Positions 18,740 through 28,682 of a DNA stretch of 64,000 nt are shown here, one piece after another. The stretch covers positions 3,596,001 to 3,660,000 of the forward strand of contig NZ_CP080332.1 of the NCBI RefSeq assembly GCF_019456655.1, in the 5' to 3' direction. The DNA comes from Mycolicibacterium diernhoferi. GTDB lineage: Bacteria > Actinomycetota > Actinomycetes > Mycobacteriales > Mycobacteriaceae. Each line of letters opens with the position of its first letter. Positions within the stretch are counted from its first letter, which is position 1. The notes under the pieces were generated by a model. The model saw only the letters and a list, made by a program, of their open reading frames with translations, made no database searches and had not been told where the DNA came from. Both the position numbers and the translations under genes were made by a program.

Positions 18740-19507
18740 TCAGCCCAGGGCTTGTGCGCTCTGGTAGAGGCAGATCGCCGCGGCCGCCGCCACGTTGAGA
18801 CTTTCCGCGCTGCCCCGCATCGGGATGGTCACCTGGGTGTCGGCGGCGGCGGCGACCTCCGGGGACAACCCGTGCGCCTCGGAGCCGAACAACCAGGCCG
18901 TCGGCCGGCTCAGATCCACCGACGGCAGCGGTGCCGACCCGTCCAGCGTGGTGGCCAGTACCTGCAGCCCGACCGCGCGCAGTGCGCCGACGAGGTCGAC
19001 GGGGTCGGGCACCGACAGCACCCGGGTCCCGAAGATGCTGCCCGCCGAGGAGCGCAGGCATTTCGGGTTGTACGGATCGACACTGTCCCCGGCCAGGATC
19101 AACGCGTCGGCGCCCATGGCGTCGGCGAGCCGGATCAGGGTGCCGGCATTACCCGGATCCGAGGTCTCGACCGCGACGGCGACCAGTTTCGGGCCGTCCA
19201 GCACATCGGCCAGGGCCACCTCCGGGATGTCGCACACCGCGATCAACCCGACCGGGGTCACGGTGTCCGACAACGCCTTCGCGGCCTTGTCGGTGACCAC
19301 GTGCACCGGTGCGCCGGCGATCAGCGAATCGAAGCGGGCGAGGGCATCCTCGGTGACGAACACCTCGGAAACGACGCCACGCCGCAACGCTGCCTCGACC
19401 AGGTTGGGACCTTCGGCCAGGAAACGTGCGGCGTGGCGACGTCCGGCGGGACGCTGCAGCTTGATCGCCGCAGCTACCCGATTGGACTTTTCCGTAAGGG
19501 GTGTCAG
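18740..19507 (-). CDS. tsnR: TrmH/SpoU-family RNA 2'-O-methyltransferase
   Basis: SAM-dependent ribose methyltransferase with the knotted SPOUT fold, probably acting on 23S rRNA. About 255 residues. An N-terminal substrate-binding domain ([17 protein letters not shown]) precedes the SPOUT domain with [42 protein letters not shown] and [20 protein letters not shown], the three conserved motifs. There is no ATG, GTG or TTG in frame near the homology start; the best start is CTG at 19507, overlapping the rplT stop as CTGA. Last gene of the infC-rpmI-rplT-tsnR operon. Confidence 0.88.
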   Translation of the reverse strand: MTPLTEKSNRVAAAIKLQRPAGRRHAARFLAEGPNLVEAALRRGVVSEVFVTEDALARFDSLIAGAPVHVVTDKAAKALSDTVTPVGLIAVCDIPEVALADVLDGPKLVAVAVETSDPGNAGTLIRLADAMGADALILAGDSVDPYNPKCLRSSAGSIFGTRVLSVPDPVDLVGALRAVGLQVLATTLDGSAPLPSVDLSRPTAWLFGSEAHGLSPEVAAAADTQVTIPMRGSAESLNVAAAAAICLYQSAQALG

Positions 19508-19893
19508 GCGGCTTCGCCCGACGGTGCGTTGACATCCTCCGGCAGGGCTGCCTTGGCAACCTCGACCAGCGCGGTGAACGCGGCCGGATCGCTGATGGCG
19601 ATCTCGGACAGGTTCTTGCGGTCCACCTCGACACCGGCGGCCTTGAGGCCCTGGATCAGGCGGTTGTAGGTGATGTCGTTGGCGCGGGCCGCAGCGTTGA
19701 TGCGGGAGATCCACAGCTTGCGGAACTCGCCCTTGCGAGCGCGACGGTCGCGGTAGGCGTAGGTCAAGGAGTGCAGCTGCTGTTCCTTGGCCTTGCGGTA
19801 CAGGCGCGACCGCTGGCCGCGGTAGCCCTTGGACGCCTTGAGTACTGTGCGCCGCTTCTTTTGAGCGTTGACTGCGCGCTTCACGCGTGCCAT
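19504..19893 (-). CDS. rplT: 50S ribosomal protein L20
   Basis: 129 residues, highly basic, starting [17 protein letters not shown]20 signature [16 protein letters not shown] and [15 protein letters not shown]. Binds 23S rRNA early in large-subunit assembly and, in other bacteria, represses its own operon through the leader. Third gene of the infC operon. Confidence 0.98.
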   Translation of the reverse strand: MARVKRAVNAQKKRRTVLKASKGYRGQRSRLYRKAKEQQLHSLTYAYRDRRARKGEFRKLWISRINAAARANDITYNRLIQGLKAAGVEVDRKNLSEIAISDPAAFTALVEVAKAALPEDVNAPSGEAA

Positions 19894-19957
19894 GAAAGTG
19901 TTCCTATTCGTACGGGGGAAAGTTGGTAAGAGCCACGGCTTTCGCCGTCGAGCCGAA

Positions 19958-20152
19958 TCAGCCGTTCAGCATCTTCTTGACGCGGGCGGTGTCGTTGGCG
20001 GCAACGACGGTGCGGCCGTCGAGACGACGGGTCTGCTTGCTCGGCTTGTGCTCAAGCAGGTGGCGCTTGCCGGCCTTCTGGCGGACGATCTTGCCGCTGC
20101 CGGTGACGCGGAAGCGCTTCGATGCGCCGCTGTGAGTTTTTGCCTTGGGCAT
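19958..20152 (-). CDS. rpmI: 50S ribosomal protein L35
   Basis: 64 residues, starting [20 protein letters not shown], the complete L35 family sequence, with the basic [14 protein letters not shown] stretch. Second gene of the infC-rpmI-rplT operon. Confidence 0.98.
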   Translation of the reverse strand: MPKAKTHSGASKRFRVTGSGKIVRQKAGKRHLLEHKPSKQTRRLDGRTVVAANDTARVKKMLNG

Positions 20153-20176
20153 GTGGTCCTCAGTTCGTGTGGTGGA

Positions 20177-20806
<630 letters not shown>

Positions 20807-21027
20807 GGGGCCTCCTACGTTGTCTGCTCGTGCCACGACCGTATGGAGCGCCGGGCCAGCAGGGAGAAGCCACACCACCAGCATGTCTGCTCCGAAGAGC
20901 AGAACGGCCCTGCATATAGCAGGGCCCGATGCCGACCGATCACGGCTCTCGCCGTCTACGCGAATGCGCAGAACAGGACATCCGCGGATGCCTGTGATCG
21001 GACCGCTGGACCTGTACGGTCAGCGGT
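20807..21027 (-). promoter_or_regulatory. Structured infC leader
   Basis: Upstream of infC the minus-strand RNA can form three hairpins: ACCGCTG/CAGCGGT (21027-21002), GGCCCTGC/GCAGGGCC with a five-base loop (20927-20907), and TCTGCTC-TTCG-GAGCAGA (20904-20887), whose cUUCGg tetraloop is exceptionally stable. No U-run follows, so this looks like a translational or antitermination leader as known for L20/IF3 operons rather than a plain terminator. Confidence 0.55.
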
Positions 21028-21094
21028 GGGAGCGGGACTCCACTTGCTGTCCCTGGCGTTCGCCGGGACGGTCGATCGTGCAAGTCTAACAGGC

Positions 21095-21454
21095 ATGACC
21101 GATGATCAGAAAACTCCTTCCGACGCAGAGCCCCAGGTAAGGGAGCTCGCCGAGATTCCCGCCGTCGAGGTCATCACCCGTTCGGCCGTCATGCTGATGA
21201 GCGCCGCCGCCGAGAAGATCGGGCTGGGCGCCGAGGATCCCGACGACAGTCCACACCGTGACCTCGACGAAGCCCGCCGGCTGATCACCGCGCTGGCCGG
21301 CTTGGTCACCGCCTCCGCGGAGTTCCTCGGCCTGCACGCCGGACCGCTGCGCGATGGCCTCAAGAGCCTGCAACTGGCTTTCCGGGAGGCCAGTGCGGCA
21401 CCGGACGAGCCCGGCCACGGCCCCGGCGAGAAGTACACCGGCCCGGTCTGGTGA
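21095..21454 (+). CDS. DUF1844 protein
   Basis: 119-residue soluble protein divergent from infC. Conserved core VEVITRSAVMLMSAAAEKIGL followed by a helical segment LDEARRLITALAGLVTASAEFLG is the DUF1844 pattern. Function unknown in the family. An acidic N-terminus and Gly/Pro tail flank the helical core. Start is the ATG at 21095, where family similarity begins. Confidence 0.8.
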   Translation: MTDDQKTPSDAEPQVRELAEIPAVEVITRSAVMLMSAAAEKIGLGAEDPDDSPHRDLDEARRLITALAGLVTASAEFLGLHAGPLRDGLKSLQLAFREASAAPDEPGHGPGEKYTGPVW

Positions 21455-21521
21455 CCGCACAGTGCTGACCACACACCGCGCCCGGCGCTGGTAGAAGCGC
21501 ACGATCGGGGCGTCGAGCGCA

Positions 21522-21527
21522 TATTCT
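21522..21527 (+). promoter_or_regulatory. -10 hexamer of leaderless lysX promoter
   Basis: TATTCT ends eight bases before the lysX ATG (21536), implying a leader of zero to two bases. Confidence 0.5.
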
Positions 21528-21535
21528 CGCGCCCT

Positions 21536-24500
21536 ATGACGGTCACCACAGTCCCACCCGGCAAGACCCGGCGCCCATCCGGTTTCGCCTGGGTTCCGAC
21601 CGCCGCGGGCTGGACCGTCGGCGTCATCGCGACGCTGTCGCTGGTGGCGAGCATCTCGCCGTTCGTGCGTTCGGCGATCCGGGTGCCCCGCGAGTTCGTC
21701 AACGACTACATCTTCAACTTCCCGGACACCAGCTTCGCCTGGGCCGTGGTGCTGGCCCTGCTGGCGGCCGCGCTGGCCGCCCGCAAGAGCATCGCCTGGT
21801 GGATCCTGGTGCTGTACATGTTGGCCGCGGCCGGGCTCAACGTCGTCGACCTGCTGACCGGCGGCGAGTCGGTGATGGCGGAGATCGGCGAGGTCATCGG
21901 CCTGGTGTTCCACCTGGCCGCCATCTCCTTCCTGGTGCTGGCCCGGCACGAGTTCTGGGCCAAGGTTCGCCGCGGCGCGCTGGTCAAGGCGGTCGCCACC
22001 CTGCTGGCCGGGCTGGCGGTCGGCATCCTGGTCGGTTGGGGTCTGCTGTCCTTGTTCCCCGGCACGCTGGAGCGCGACTACCGGCTGGGCTACGCGGCCA
22101 ACCGGGTGGTGGCCTTCGCCGGCGTCGACGCCGAGGTGTTCGACGGTCAGCACCCCGGCGTGTTGATCAACGCCCTGCTCGGCCTGTTCGGTGCGCTCGC
22201 CCTGGTGGCCGCCGCGATCGTGCTGTTCCGCTCCCAGCGTGCCGCCAATGCGCTGACCGGGCAGGACGAGTCGGCCATTCGCGGGCTGCTGGAACTGTTC
22301 GGCAAGAACGATTCGCTGGGCTACTTCGCCACCCGCCGCGACAAGTCGGTGGTCTTCGCACCCAACGGCCGCGCCGCCATCACCTACCGGGTCGAGGTGG
22401 GTGTCTGTCTGGCCAGTGGGGATCCGGTCGGCGACCCGCGGTCCTGGCCGGCCGCGATCGACGCCTGGCTCAAGCTGTGCCGGTCCTACGGCTGGGCGCC
22501 CGGCGTGATGGGCGCCAGTGCCGCTGCGGCGCAGGCGTTCCGCGACGGCGGCCTGAACGCCATCGAACTCGGCGACGAGGCCATCCTGTACCCCGACCGG
22601 TTCAAGTTGTCCGGCCCGGACATGAAACCGGTGCGCCAGGCGGTCACCCGGGCCCGGCGCGCGGGCCTGACGGTTCGTATCCGCCGGCACCGTGACCTGA
22701 CCCCCGACGCGATGGCGGTGGTCATCGGGCACGCCGACGCCTGGCGGGACACCGAGACCGAACGCGGGTTCTCGATGGCGTTGGGCCGGTTGGGCGATCC
22801 CGCCGACGGCGACTGTCTGCTGGTCGAGGCGGTGCAGGCCGGCAGCGGAGACGACACCGACGGGGCCGAGGATCAGGTCGTGGCCATGCTCTCGCTGGTC
22901 CCGTGGGGTTCCAACGGAGTGTCGCTGGACGTGATGCGGCGCTCGCCGCAGTCCCCCAACGGCACCATCGAACTGATGGTCAGCGAGATCTGCCTGCAGG
23001 CCGAGGATCTCGGCATCACCCGGATCTCGCTGAACTTCGCGATGTTCCGGTCGGCGTTCGAGCAGGGCGCCCAGCTCGGCGCCGGCCCGGTCGCCCGGCT
23101 GTGGCGCGCCTTGCTGGTGTTCTTCTCCCGGTGGTGGCAGCTGGAGACGCTGTACCGCTCGAACATGAAGTACCAGCCGGAATGGGTTCCGCGGTTCGCC
23201 TGCTACGAGGACGCCCGCGAGGTCCCCCGTGTCGGGGTGGCCTCGGTGATCGCCGAGGGCTTCCTGGTGCTGCCGTTCTCGCGGCGCAAGGAACACACCG
23301 GCGAGCACGTCGCCGCGCCGAAGAACCTGGTGGACAGCGGCCTACTGCACTCCGACGGCAGCGCCCCGGATCTCGCTGCGCTGCAGCAGGATCTACCCGC
23401 CGACGACCACGCCCGGCTGCCCGAGCAGGTCCGGGTCCGGATGGCGAAACTGAAGGCGCTGCAGGACAACGGGGTCGACGCCTACCCGGTCGGCGAGGCA
23501 CCCAGCCACACCGTCGAACAGGCGCTGGCCACCACCGCCGCCGATGTCACCGTGACGGTGGCGGGCCGGATCCTGCGGTTGCGCGACTACGGCGGTGTGC
23601 TGTTCGCCGTGCTGCGCGACTGGTCCGGCGATGTCCAACTGCTGCTGGACAATTCGCGGCTCACCCAGGGCAACAACGCCGATTTCACCGGCTCGATCGA
23701 TCTCGGTGACCTGGTCGAGGTGACCGGCACCATGGGCCACAGCCGCAACGGCACCCCGTCGCTGCTGGTGACCCGGTGGCGGCTGATCGGCAAATGCCTC
23801 CGGCCACTGCCGGACAAGTACAAGGGTCTGACCGATCCGGAGGCCCGGGTCCGGACCCGGTATGTCGATCTCGCCATCAACACCGATGCACGCGATCTCA
23901 TCACCGCACGCAGCCGCATCCTGCACTCCATCCGGGAATCCTTGGTCGGCAAGGGATTCCTCGAGGTGGAGACCCCGATCCTGCAGCAGATCCACGGCGG
24001 GGCGAACGCCCGACCGTTCATCACCCACATCAACGCCTACGACCTCGACCTGTATCTGCGCATCGCACCCGAGCTGTACCTCAAGCGGCTGTGCGTGGGC
24101 GGGGTGGAGCGGGTCTTCGAACTGGGTCGCGCGTTCCGCAACGAGGGCGTGGATTTCAGTCACAATCCGGAATTCACACTGCTGGAGGCCTATCAGGCGC
24201 ACGCCGACTACAACGTGTGGATGCACGGCTGCCGGGAGCTGATCCAGAAGGCCGCCGAGGCCGCCAACGGCGCCCAGGTGGTGATGCGGCCGGGTCCCGA
24301 CGGCACGTTGACGCCGGTGGACATCTCCGGGGAGTGGCCGGTGAAGACGGTGCACGGCGCGGTGTCCGAGGCGCTCGGGGAACAGATCGGCCCGGACACC
24401 GACCTGGACCGGCTGCGCGATCTCTGCGACAACGCCGGGGTGCCGTATCTGACGCACTGGGACACCGGCGCGGTCGTGCTCGAACTGTACGAGCGGTTGG

Positions 24501-24874
24501 TCGAGGGGCAGACCGAACACCCGACGTTCTACAAGGACTTCCCCACCTCGGTGTCCCCGTTGACGCGGCCGCACCGCAGCATCGCCGGCGTCGCCGAGCG
24601 GTGGGACCTGGTGGCCTGGGGCGTCGAACTCGGCACCGCCTACAGCGAACTCACCGATCCGGTGGAGCAACGCAAACGACTGCAGGAACAGTCGCTGCTG
24701 GCCGCGGGCGGCGACCCGGAGGCGATGGAACTCGACGAGGACTTCCTGCAGGCCCTCGAGTACGCCATGCCGCCGACCGGCGGTCTCGGGGTGGGGGTGG
24801 ATCGGGTGGTCATGCTGATCACCGGCCGCAGCATCCGCGAGACCCTGCCGTTCCCACTGGCCAAACCGCGCTAG
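21536..24874 (+). CDS. lysX: Bifunctional lysyl-phosphatidylglycerol synthase / lysyl-tRNA synthetase
   Basis: 1112-residue membrane enzyme that charges tRNA-Lys and transfers lysine to phosphatidylglycerol, reducing surface charge and giving resistance to cationic peptides. N-terminal six to seven membrane segments (residues about 20-240), a cytoplasmic DUF2156 lysyltransferase domain (about 245-600; [44 protein letters not shown]), then a lysyl-tRNA synthetase half (about 660-1112): OB-fold with [19 protein letters not shown], class II motif 2 [15 protein letters not shown] and motif 3 [12 protein letters not shown]. This fusion is characteristic of mycobacteria. ATG 21536, leaderless. Confidence 0.97.
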   Translation: MTVTTVPPGKTRRPSGFAWVPTAAGWTVGVIATLSLVASISPFVRSAIRVPREFVNDYIFNFPDTSFAWAVVLALLAAALAARKSIAWWILVLYMLAAAGLNVVDLLTGGESVMAEIGEVIGLVFHLAAISFLVLARHEFWAKVRRGALVKAVATLLAGLAVGILVGWGLLSLFPGTLERDYRLGYAANRVVAFAGVDAEVFDGQHPGVLINALLGLFGALALVAAAIVLFRSQRAANALTGQDESAIRGLLELFGKNDSLGYFATRRDKSVVFAPNGRAAITYRVEVGVCLASGDPVGDPRSWPAAIDAWLKLCRSYGWAPGVMGASAAAAQAFRDGGLNAIELGDEAILYPDRFKLSGPDMKPVRQAVTRARRAGLTVRIRRHRDLTPDAMAVVIGHADAWRDTETERGFSMALGRLGDPADGDCLLVEAVQAGSGDDTDGAEDQVVAMLSLVPWGSNGVSLDVMRRSPQSPNGTIELMVSEICLQAEDLGITRISLNFAMFRSAFEQGAQLGAGPVARLWRALLVFFSRWWQLETLYRSNMKYQPEWVPRFACYEDAREVPRVGVASVIAEGFLVLPFSRRKEHTGEHVAAPKNLVDSGLLHSDGSAPDLAALQQDLPADDHARLPEQVRVRMAKLKALQDNGVDAYPVGEAPSHTVEQALATTAADVTVTVAGRILRLRDYGGVLFAVLRDWSGDVQLLLDNSRLTQGNNADFTGSIDLGDLVEVTGTMGHSRNGTPSLLVTRWRLIGKCLRPLPDKYKGLTDPEARVRTRYVDLAINTDARDLITARSRILHSIRESLVGKGFLEVETPILQQIHGGANARPFITHINAYDLDLYLRIAPELYLKRLCVGGVERVFELGRAFRNEGVDFSHNPEFTLLEAYQAHADYNVWMHGCRELIQKAAEAANGAQVVMRPGPDGTLTPVDISGEWPVKTVHGAVSEALGEQIGPDTDLDRLRDLCDNAGVPYLTHWDTGAVVLELYERLVEGQTEHPTFYKDFPTSVSPLTRPHRSIAGVAERWDLVAWGVELGTAYSELTDPVEQRKRLQEQSLLAAGGDPEAMELDEDFLQALEYAMPPTGGLGVGVDRVVMLITGRSIRETLPFPLAKPR

Positions 24875-24916
24875 AAGTCACAGCCGCTTTTCAGCCAACA
24901 GCGCCACCATGGTCTG

Positions 24917-26200
24917 GTGAGCACGTGGGCAACGGTGTCGTTGACGCACGGCTGGGTGCCGGGGACCGTCCAGGTGGTCACCGGACTGCTGTTGCTGATG
25001 GCCGCGCTCCGTCTGCGGCGGCGGCACCCGGTGGCTTTCGGGATCGCGATGGTCTTCGGCGTGGGGGCGGCCGTGGCCGTGCACTGGTATGTCGACAACC
25101 AGGGATTGGCCGGGGATCCTGCCCCGCACGCGCTGTGGCTGTGGATCGGGCTGACCGGGTTCTCCGTTGCGGCACTGACATCCGGTTGGCGCCGGACCCA
25201 CTGGTGGCGGCGCGCCGCCGCGATGACCGCCGTCCCGCTGTGCGCGCTGTGCGTGGCCCTGGCGCTGAATCAATGGACCGGATACCTGCCCACCACCCAG
25301 ACGGCATGGGACCAACTCACTGCCGGACCGCTGCCGGATCAGACCGATATGGCCACCGTCGCGGCGTACGAGGTCCGGCATGTGGTGCCCCGCACCGGCT
25401 CCCTGGTGCCGTTCGACACCGGACACGCGGGTTCGGGATTCCGGCACCGCGGCGAGCTGGTGTACCTGCCGCCTGCCTGGTTCGCCTCGGATCCGCCGCC
25501 GCGGCTGCCCGCACTGCTGATGATCGGCGGCGAACTCAACACACCGGCAGACTGGGCGCGAGCCGGCAACGCGGTCACCATCACCGATACCTTCGCGGCC
25601 GCACACGGCGGCAGAGCCCCGGTGCTGGTGTTCGCCGACGTCGGTGGCGCGTTCAACAACGACACCGAGTGCGTCAACGGAACCCGCGGCAAGGTGGCCG
25701 ACCACCTCCTCAACGACGTTGTACCGAAGGTCATCTCGACGTTCGGTGTGAGCGCGGACCCCGCACACTGGGGTGTTGTCGGATGGTCGATGGGCGGCAC
25801 CTGCGCGGTGGACCTGACGGTGATGCACCCGGATCGGTTCTCCACGTTCGAGGACATCGCCGGCGATCTGAGGCCTAACACCGGCACCAAGGCGCAGACC
25901 ATCGCGCGACTGTTCGGCGGGGACGCGGCGGCCTACGCCGCGTTCGACCCGAGCACCGTCATCACCCGGCACGGCCCCTACACCGGGGTGTCGGGTTGGT
26001 TCGCGGTGAACGGCGCCGGCACCTCCCCACCGCCCCAGACCGCCGCCGCAGCGCAGACCTTGTCCGCCCTGGGCACCGCATACGGCATCCGGTGCGTGGT
26101 GGCCACCCGGCCCGGGCAGCACGACTGGCCGTTCGCGTCACGCGCCTTCACCGAGGCGCTGCCCTGGCTGGCCGGCCGGATCGGCACGACCGATCAGTAG
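24917..26200 (+). CDS. Membrane-anchored alpha/beta-hydrolase, esterase/mycolyltransferase-like
   Basis: 427 residues from GTG 24917. Four hydrophobic segments fill residues 10-120, then an esterase domain: oxyanion region LPALLMIGGELNTPADW, nucleophile elbow VVGWSMGGTC and catalytic His in ATRPGQHDWPF. The domain resembles esterase-D/antigen-85-type proteins; the active site would face outside if the fourth segment ends there. Downstream of lysX by 42 bases and probably cotranscribed; the pairing with lysX is conserved in mycobacteria (Rv1639c position). Could trim or transfer an acyl group in the envelope; substrate unknown. Confidence 0.8.
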   Translation: MSTWATVSLTHGWVPGTVQVVTGLLLLMAALRLRRRHPVAFGIAMVFGVGAAVAVHWYVDNQGLAGDPAPHALWLWIGLTGFSVAALTSGWRRTHWWRRAAAMTAVPLCALCVALALNQWTGYLPTTQTAWDQLTAGPLPDQTDMATVAAYEVRHVVPRTGSLVPFDTGHAGSGFRHRGELVYLPPAWFASDPPPRLPALLMIGGELNTPADWARAGNAVTITDTFAAAHGGRAPVLVFADVGGAFNNDTECVNGTRGKVADHLLNDVVPKVISTFGVSADPAHWGVVGWSMGGTCAVDLTVMHPDRFSTFEDIAGDLRPNTGTKAQTIARLFGGDAAAYAAFDPSTVITRHGPYTGVSGWFAVNGAGTSPPPQTAAAAQTLSALGTAYGIRCVVATRPGQHDWPFASRAFTEALPWLAGRIGTTDQ

Positions 26201-26301
26201 TCGGCCTCAGCGGCCGGCTCTTCGGCCCGGACGGTGTCCGGCACGCCATCCACTCTCCCCCGTACCAGGGCGCGCAACCGATCCCCGGACTTCTGAGCGG
26301 G

Positions 26302-26307
26302 TAACGT
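26302..26307 (+). promoter_or_regulatory. -10 hexamer of leaderless promoter
   Basis: TAACGT, six bases before the ATG at 26314. The same TAACGTGGCG block precedes the gene at 31662. Confidence 0.55.
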
Positions 26308-26313
26308 GGCGTC

Positions 26314-26628
26314 ATGCCCGATGACCAGCAGCCTTCCGAGGTCGACCCGATCGATGCCGAGGTCGTCCCGGGCGAGCCGGCGCTCGTCGAATCGGCACCG
26401 GAATCCCACCAGAGCGGCCACACCGAGACCGGCTACACCGAGGCCGGCGTGCCGACCTTCGACGCGGTGCGGGAGAAGATCGAGAACCGCTACGGCACCG
26501 CGCTGGGCGCGACCGAGCTCGCCGAGCAGACGCCGGAGGGCCGTTCGGTGGCCGAGCAGTACGAGGCCCGCCAGCAGGCCGCCGCCGAGAAGCTGAAGCA
26601 GATCCGCGAATCGATGAACCGGGACTAG
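26314..26628 (+). CDS. Small conserved acidic protein
   Basis: 104 residues. The N-terminal half is acidic and probably disordered; the C-terminal half is helical with FDAVREKIENRYGTALGATEL and EQYEARQQAAAEKLKQIRES, which could form a coiled coil. No enzymatic motif. Corresponds in position to a small hypothetical next to uvrA in M. tuberculosis. Its TAG overlaps the GTG of the next gene by one base, so the two are coupled. Confidence 0.75.
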   Translation: MPDDQQPSEVDPIDAEVVPGEPALVESAPESHQSGHTETGYTEAGVPTFDAVREKIENRYGTALGATELAEQTPEGRSVAEQYEARQQAAAEKLKQIRESMNRD

Positions 26629-27806
26629 TGCGCTCGTTCACCGTCGCCGAGCGGCGTGCCCGCCTGGCCCGGCGGCATTTCCTGGGCCCGCAGAGCACCG
26701 ATGTCACCACGGTGACGGCCGGCCTGGTCGGCCTGCACGCCACCGATCCCGCCACACCGTATCTGTCGCTGTGGGCCCGGATTCCCGGATTCGACCGCGC
26801 CGACCTGGACGCCGTGCTGTACCGGGACCGCACGATGCTCAAGCACCTGGCGATGCGGCGTACGCTATGGGCCATCTGCACGGACTCGTTGCCCGCGGTG
26901 CAGGCGGCCGCCAGTGACCGGGTGGCCGCCAACGAGAGCCGCAAGCTGATCGCCGATGTCGAGAAGGCGGGGGTGGCCGCCGACGGCGCCGCATGGCTGC
27001 AGACCGCGTGCACGGCGGTGCTGGCCTATCTGGAGGCCAACGGCCCGACCAGTGCGGCGCAATTGCGCACTGCCCTCCCGGAATTGGCGGGAACCTGGGA
27101 TCCCGCACCCGGAAAGCCCTGGGGCGGGGCGACTCCCCTATCGCCGCGGGTGATCACGGTGCTCGCCGTGCGCGGGGCGGTCGTCCGCGGGCCGAATCAG
27201 GGCGGGTGGACATCGTCGCGTCCGCTGTGGGTGTCCGCGGGTTCCTGGTTGGACGGTGCGGCGTCGTCGGGCCCGTCGGCACCGGACGCGTCCGGTACCG
27301 AACTGGTGCGCACCTGGCTGCGGGCGTTCGGCCCGGCCACCGTGGCAGACGTGAAGTGGTGGTTCGGCCACACCCTCACCTGGACGCGGCGGGCACTGGC
27401 CGATATCGGTGCGGTCGAGGTGGATCTGCATGGCACGCCCGGCGTGGCGCTGCCCGATGACCTGGAGCCCGAACCCGACGCCGGGCCGTGGTGCGCGCTG
27501 TTGCCGGGTCTCGATCTCAGCACCATGGGCTGGGTGGACCGGGACTGGTACCTCGACGGGCTGGGCGACCGGGTGTTCGACACCCGGGGCAATGCCGGCC
27601 CGACCGCGTGGGTGAACGGCCGGGTGGTCGGTGCGTGGCGGCAATCCGACGACGGCCGGGTGCTGCCGCAGATCGTGGCCGAGGTGGACCGTGGTGCCCG
27701 ACAGGAGTTGCAGCGCAAGGCCGATGCCCTCACCGAATGGTTGGACGGCACGGTCGTCAAACCGCGGTTCCCGTCCCCGTTGTCGAAGGGCCCGCCGGAG
27801 GGTTAG
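26628..27806 (+). CDS. AlkZ/YcaQ-like winged-helix protein (HTH_42 family)
   Basis: 392 residues with the repeated winged-helix architecture of the AlkZ/AlkX DNA glycosylases, which excise bulky or crosslinked alkyl bases. N-terminal helix VAERRARLARRHFL, then GLHATDPATPYLSLWARI, and MLKHLAMRRTLWAI with basic residues. Where active relatives have a Q-x-Q or Q-x-D catalytic pair this protein has His-Ala-Thr, so activity is uncertain. C-terminal GRVVGAWRQSDDGRVLPQI is family-typical. GTG start overlaps the previous stop. Proximity to uvrA fits DNA repair. Confidence 0.72.
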   Translation: MRSFTVAERRARLARRHFLGPQSTDVTTVTAGLVGLHATDPATPYLSLWARIPGFDRADLDAVLYRDRTMLKHLAMRRTLWAICTDSLPAVQAAASDRVAANESRKLIADVEKAGVAADGAAWLQTACTAVLAYLEANGPTSAAQLRTALPELAGTWDPAPGKPWGGATPLSPRVITVLAVRGAVVRGPNQGGWTSSRPLWVSAGSWLDGAASSGPSAPDASGTELVRTWLRAFGPATVADVKWWFGHTLTWTRRALADIGAVEVDLHGTPGVALPDDLEPEPDAGPWCALLPGLDLSTMGWVDRDWYLDGLGDRVFDTRGNAGPTAWVNGRVVGAWRQSDDGRVLPQIVAEVDRGARQELQRKADALTEWLDGTVVKPRFPSPLSKGPPEG

Positions 27807-27871
27807 GGGATCCAGAGGGCAATGGATACGGCGTATAACCGCGCTCTTGACCTCAACCGCAGTTCCGGTTC

Positions 27872-27877
27872 TACGGT
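27872..27877 (+). promoter_or_regulatory. -10 hexamer of leaderless promoter
   Basis: TACGGT, seven bases before the ATG at 27885. Confidence 0.5.
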
Positions 27878-27884
27878 GACCGTC

Positions 27885-28682
27885 ATGGAACTCGGTCACT
27901 TCGGCTTCACCGTTGACCCGGCCGCATCGGACGTCGGGCTCATCGAGAATCTCGGCTTCGGCACGCTCTGGGTCAACGGCGGACAACTCGACCGACTGGA
28001 CGTCCTCACCGGCCTGCTGGCGGCCACCGACCACGCCGTCGTCGCGCCGGCGATCATCCCGCCCGATGTGTTCACACCCGCGGAGGTCGTCGACCTGTTT
28101 CGCGACGCCGAGACCGCGGCACCGGGCCGACTCATGGTCGGCCTCGGTTCCTCGCAACACAAACCGCTGTCCGCGTTGACCGACTATGTCGATCGCCTCG
28201 ACGCGATACCCCAGGACCGGCGCCTGCTGGCGGCGTTCGGGCCACGCAAACTCGATATCGCCCGCCACCGCTTCGCCGGCGCCATCCCCGGGATGTTCAC
28301 CCCCGAGTACACCGCACACGCCCGGAGCCGACTCGGGCCGAACCCGCTGCTGGCCGTCGGGCAGTACTGCGTCCTCGACACCGATGCCGACACCGCCCGG
28401 GAGAGCGCGCGGGCCCCCCTACGGTTCCTGATGGGCCTGCGCAGCTACACGGATTCCGCACGGCGACAGGGTTTCTCCGCACACGACATCGGGACGTTGA
28501 GCGACACCCTGGTGGACAGCGTGATCGCGTGGGGCACCCCCGCCGGCATCGTGGCGCACGCGCAACGACACCTGACCGCCGGCGCCGACCACGTCTATTT
28601 CAGTGTGCTGTCCGACGGCTCGCAACCGGGCGGCCTGGATGCCGCCCGCCAGCTGGCCTCGGCACTGGGCGTCAGGCGCTGA
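27885..28682 (+). CDS. LLM-class F420-dependent oxidoreductase
   Basis: 265 residues, TIM-barrel luciferase-like fold, shorter than the average of the class. Family segments: [46 protein letters not shown], and C-terminal [13 protein letters not shown]. Resembles the small mycobacterial F420 subfamily. ATG 27885 chosen over the upstream ATG at 27822 because of the -10 box and the position of homology. Its 3' end overlaps the 3' end of convergent uvrA by 11 bases. Substrate unknown. Confidence 0.8.
   Translation: MELGHFGFTVDPAASDVGLIENLGFGTLWVNGGQLDRLDVLTGLLAATDHAVVAPAIIPPDVFTPAEVVDLFRDAETAAPGRLMVGLGSSQHKPLSALTDYVDRLDAIPQDRRLLAAFGPRKLDIARHRFAGAIPGMFTPEYTAHARSRLGPNPLLAVGQYCVLDTDADTARESARAPLRFLMGLRSYTDSARRQGFSAHDIGTLSDTLVDSVIAWGTPAGIVAHAQRHLTAGADHVYFSVLSDGSQPGGLDAARQLASALGVRR

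Noticed and set aside
21086..23308. 740-codon open frame opposite lysX
   Set aside because: Arg/Gln/Gly/His-rich nonsense composition and full overlap with the well-supported LysX lysyltransferase half.
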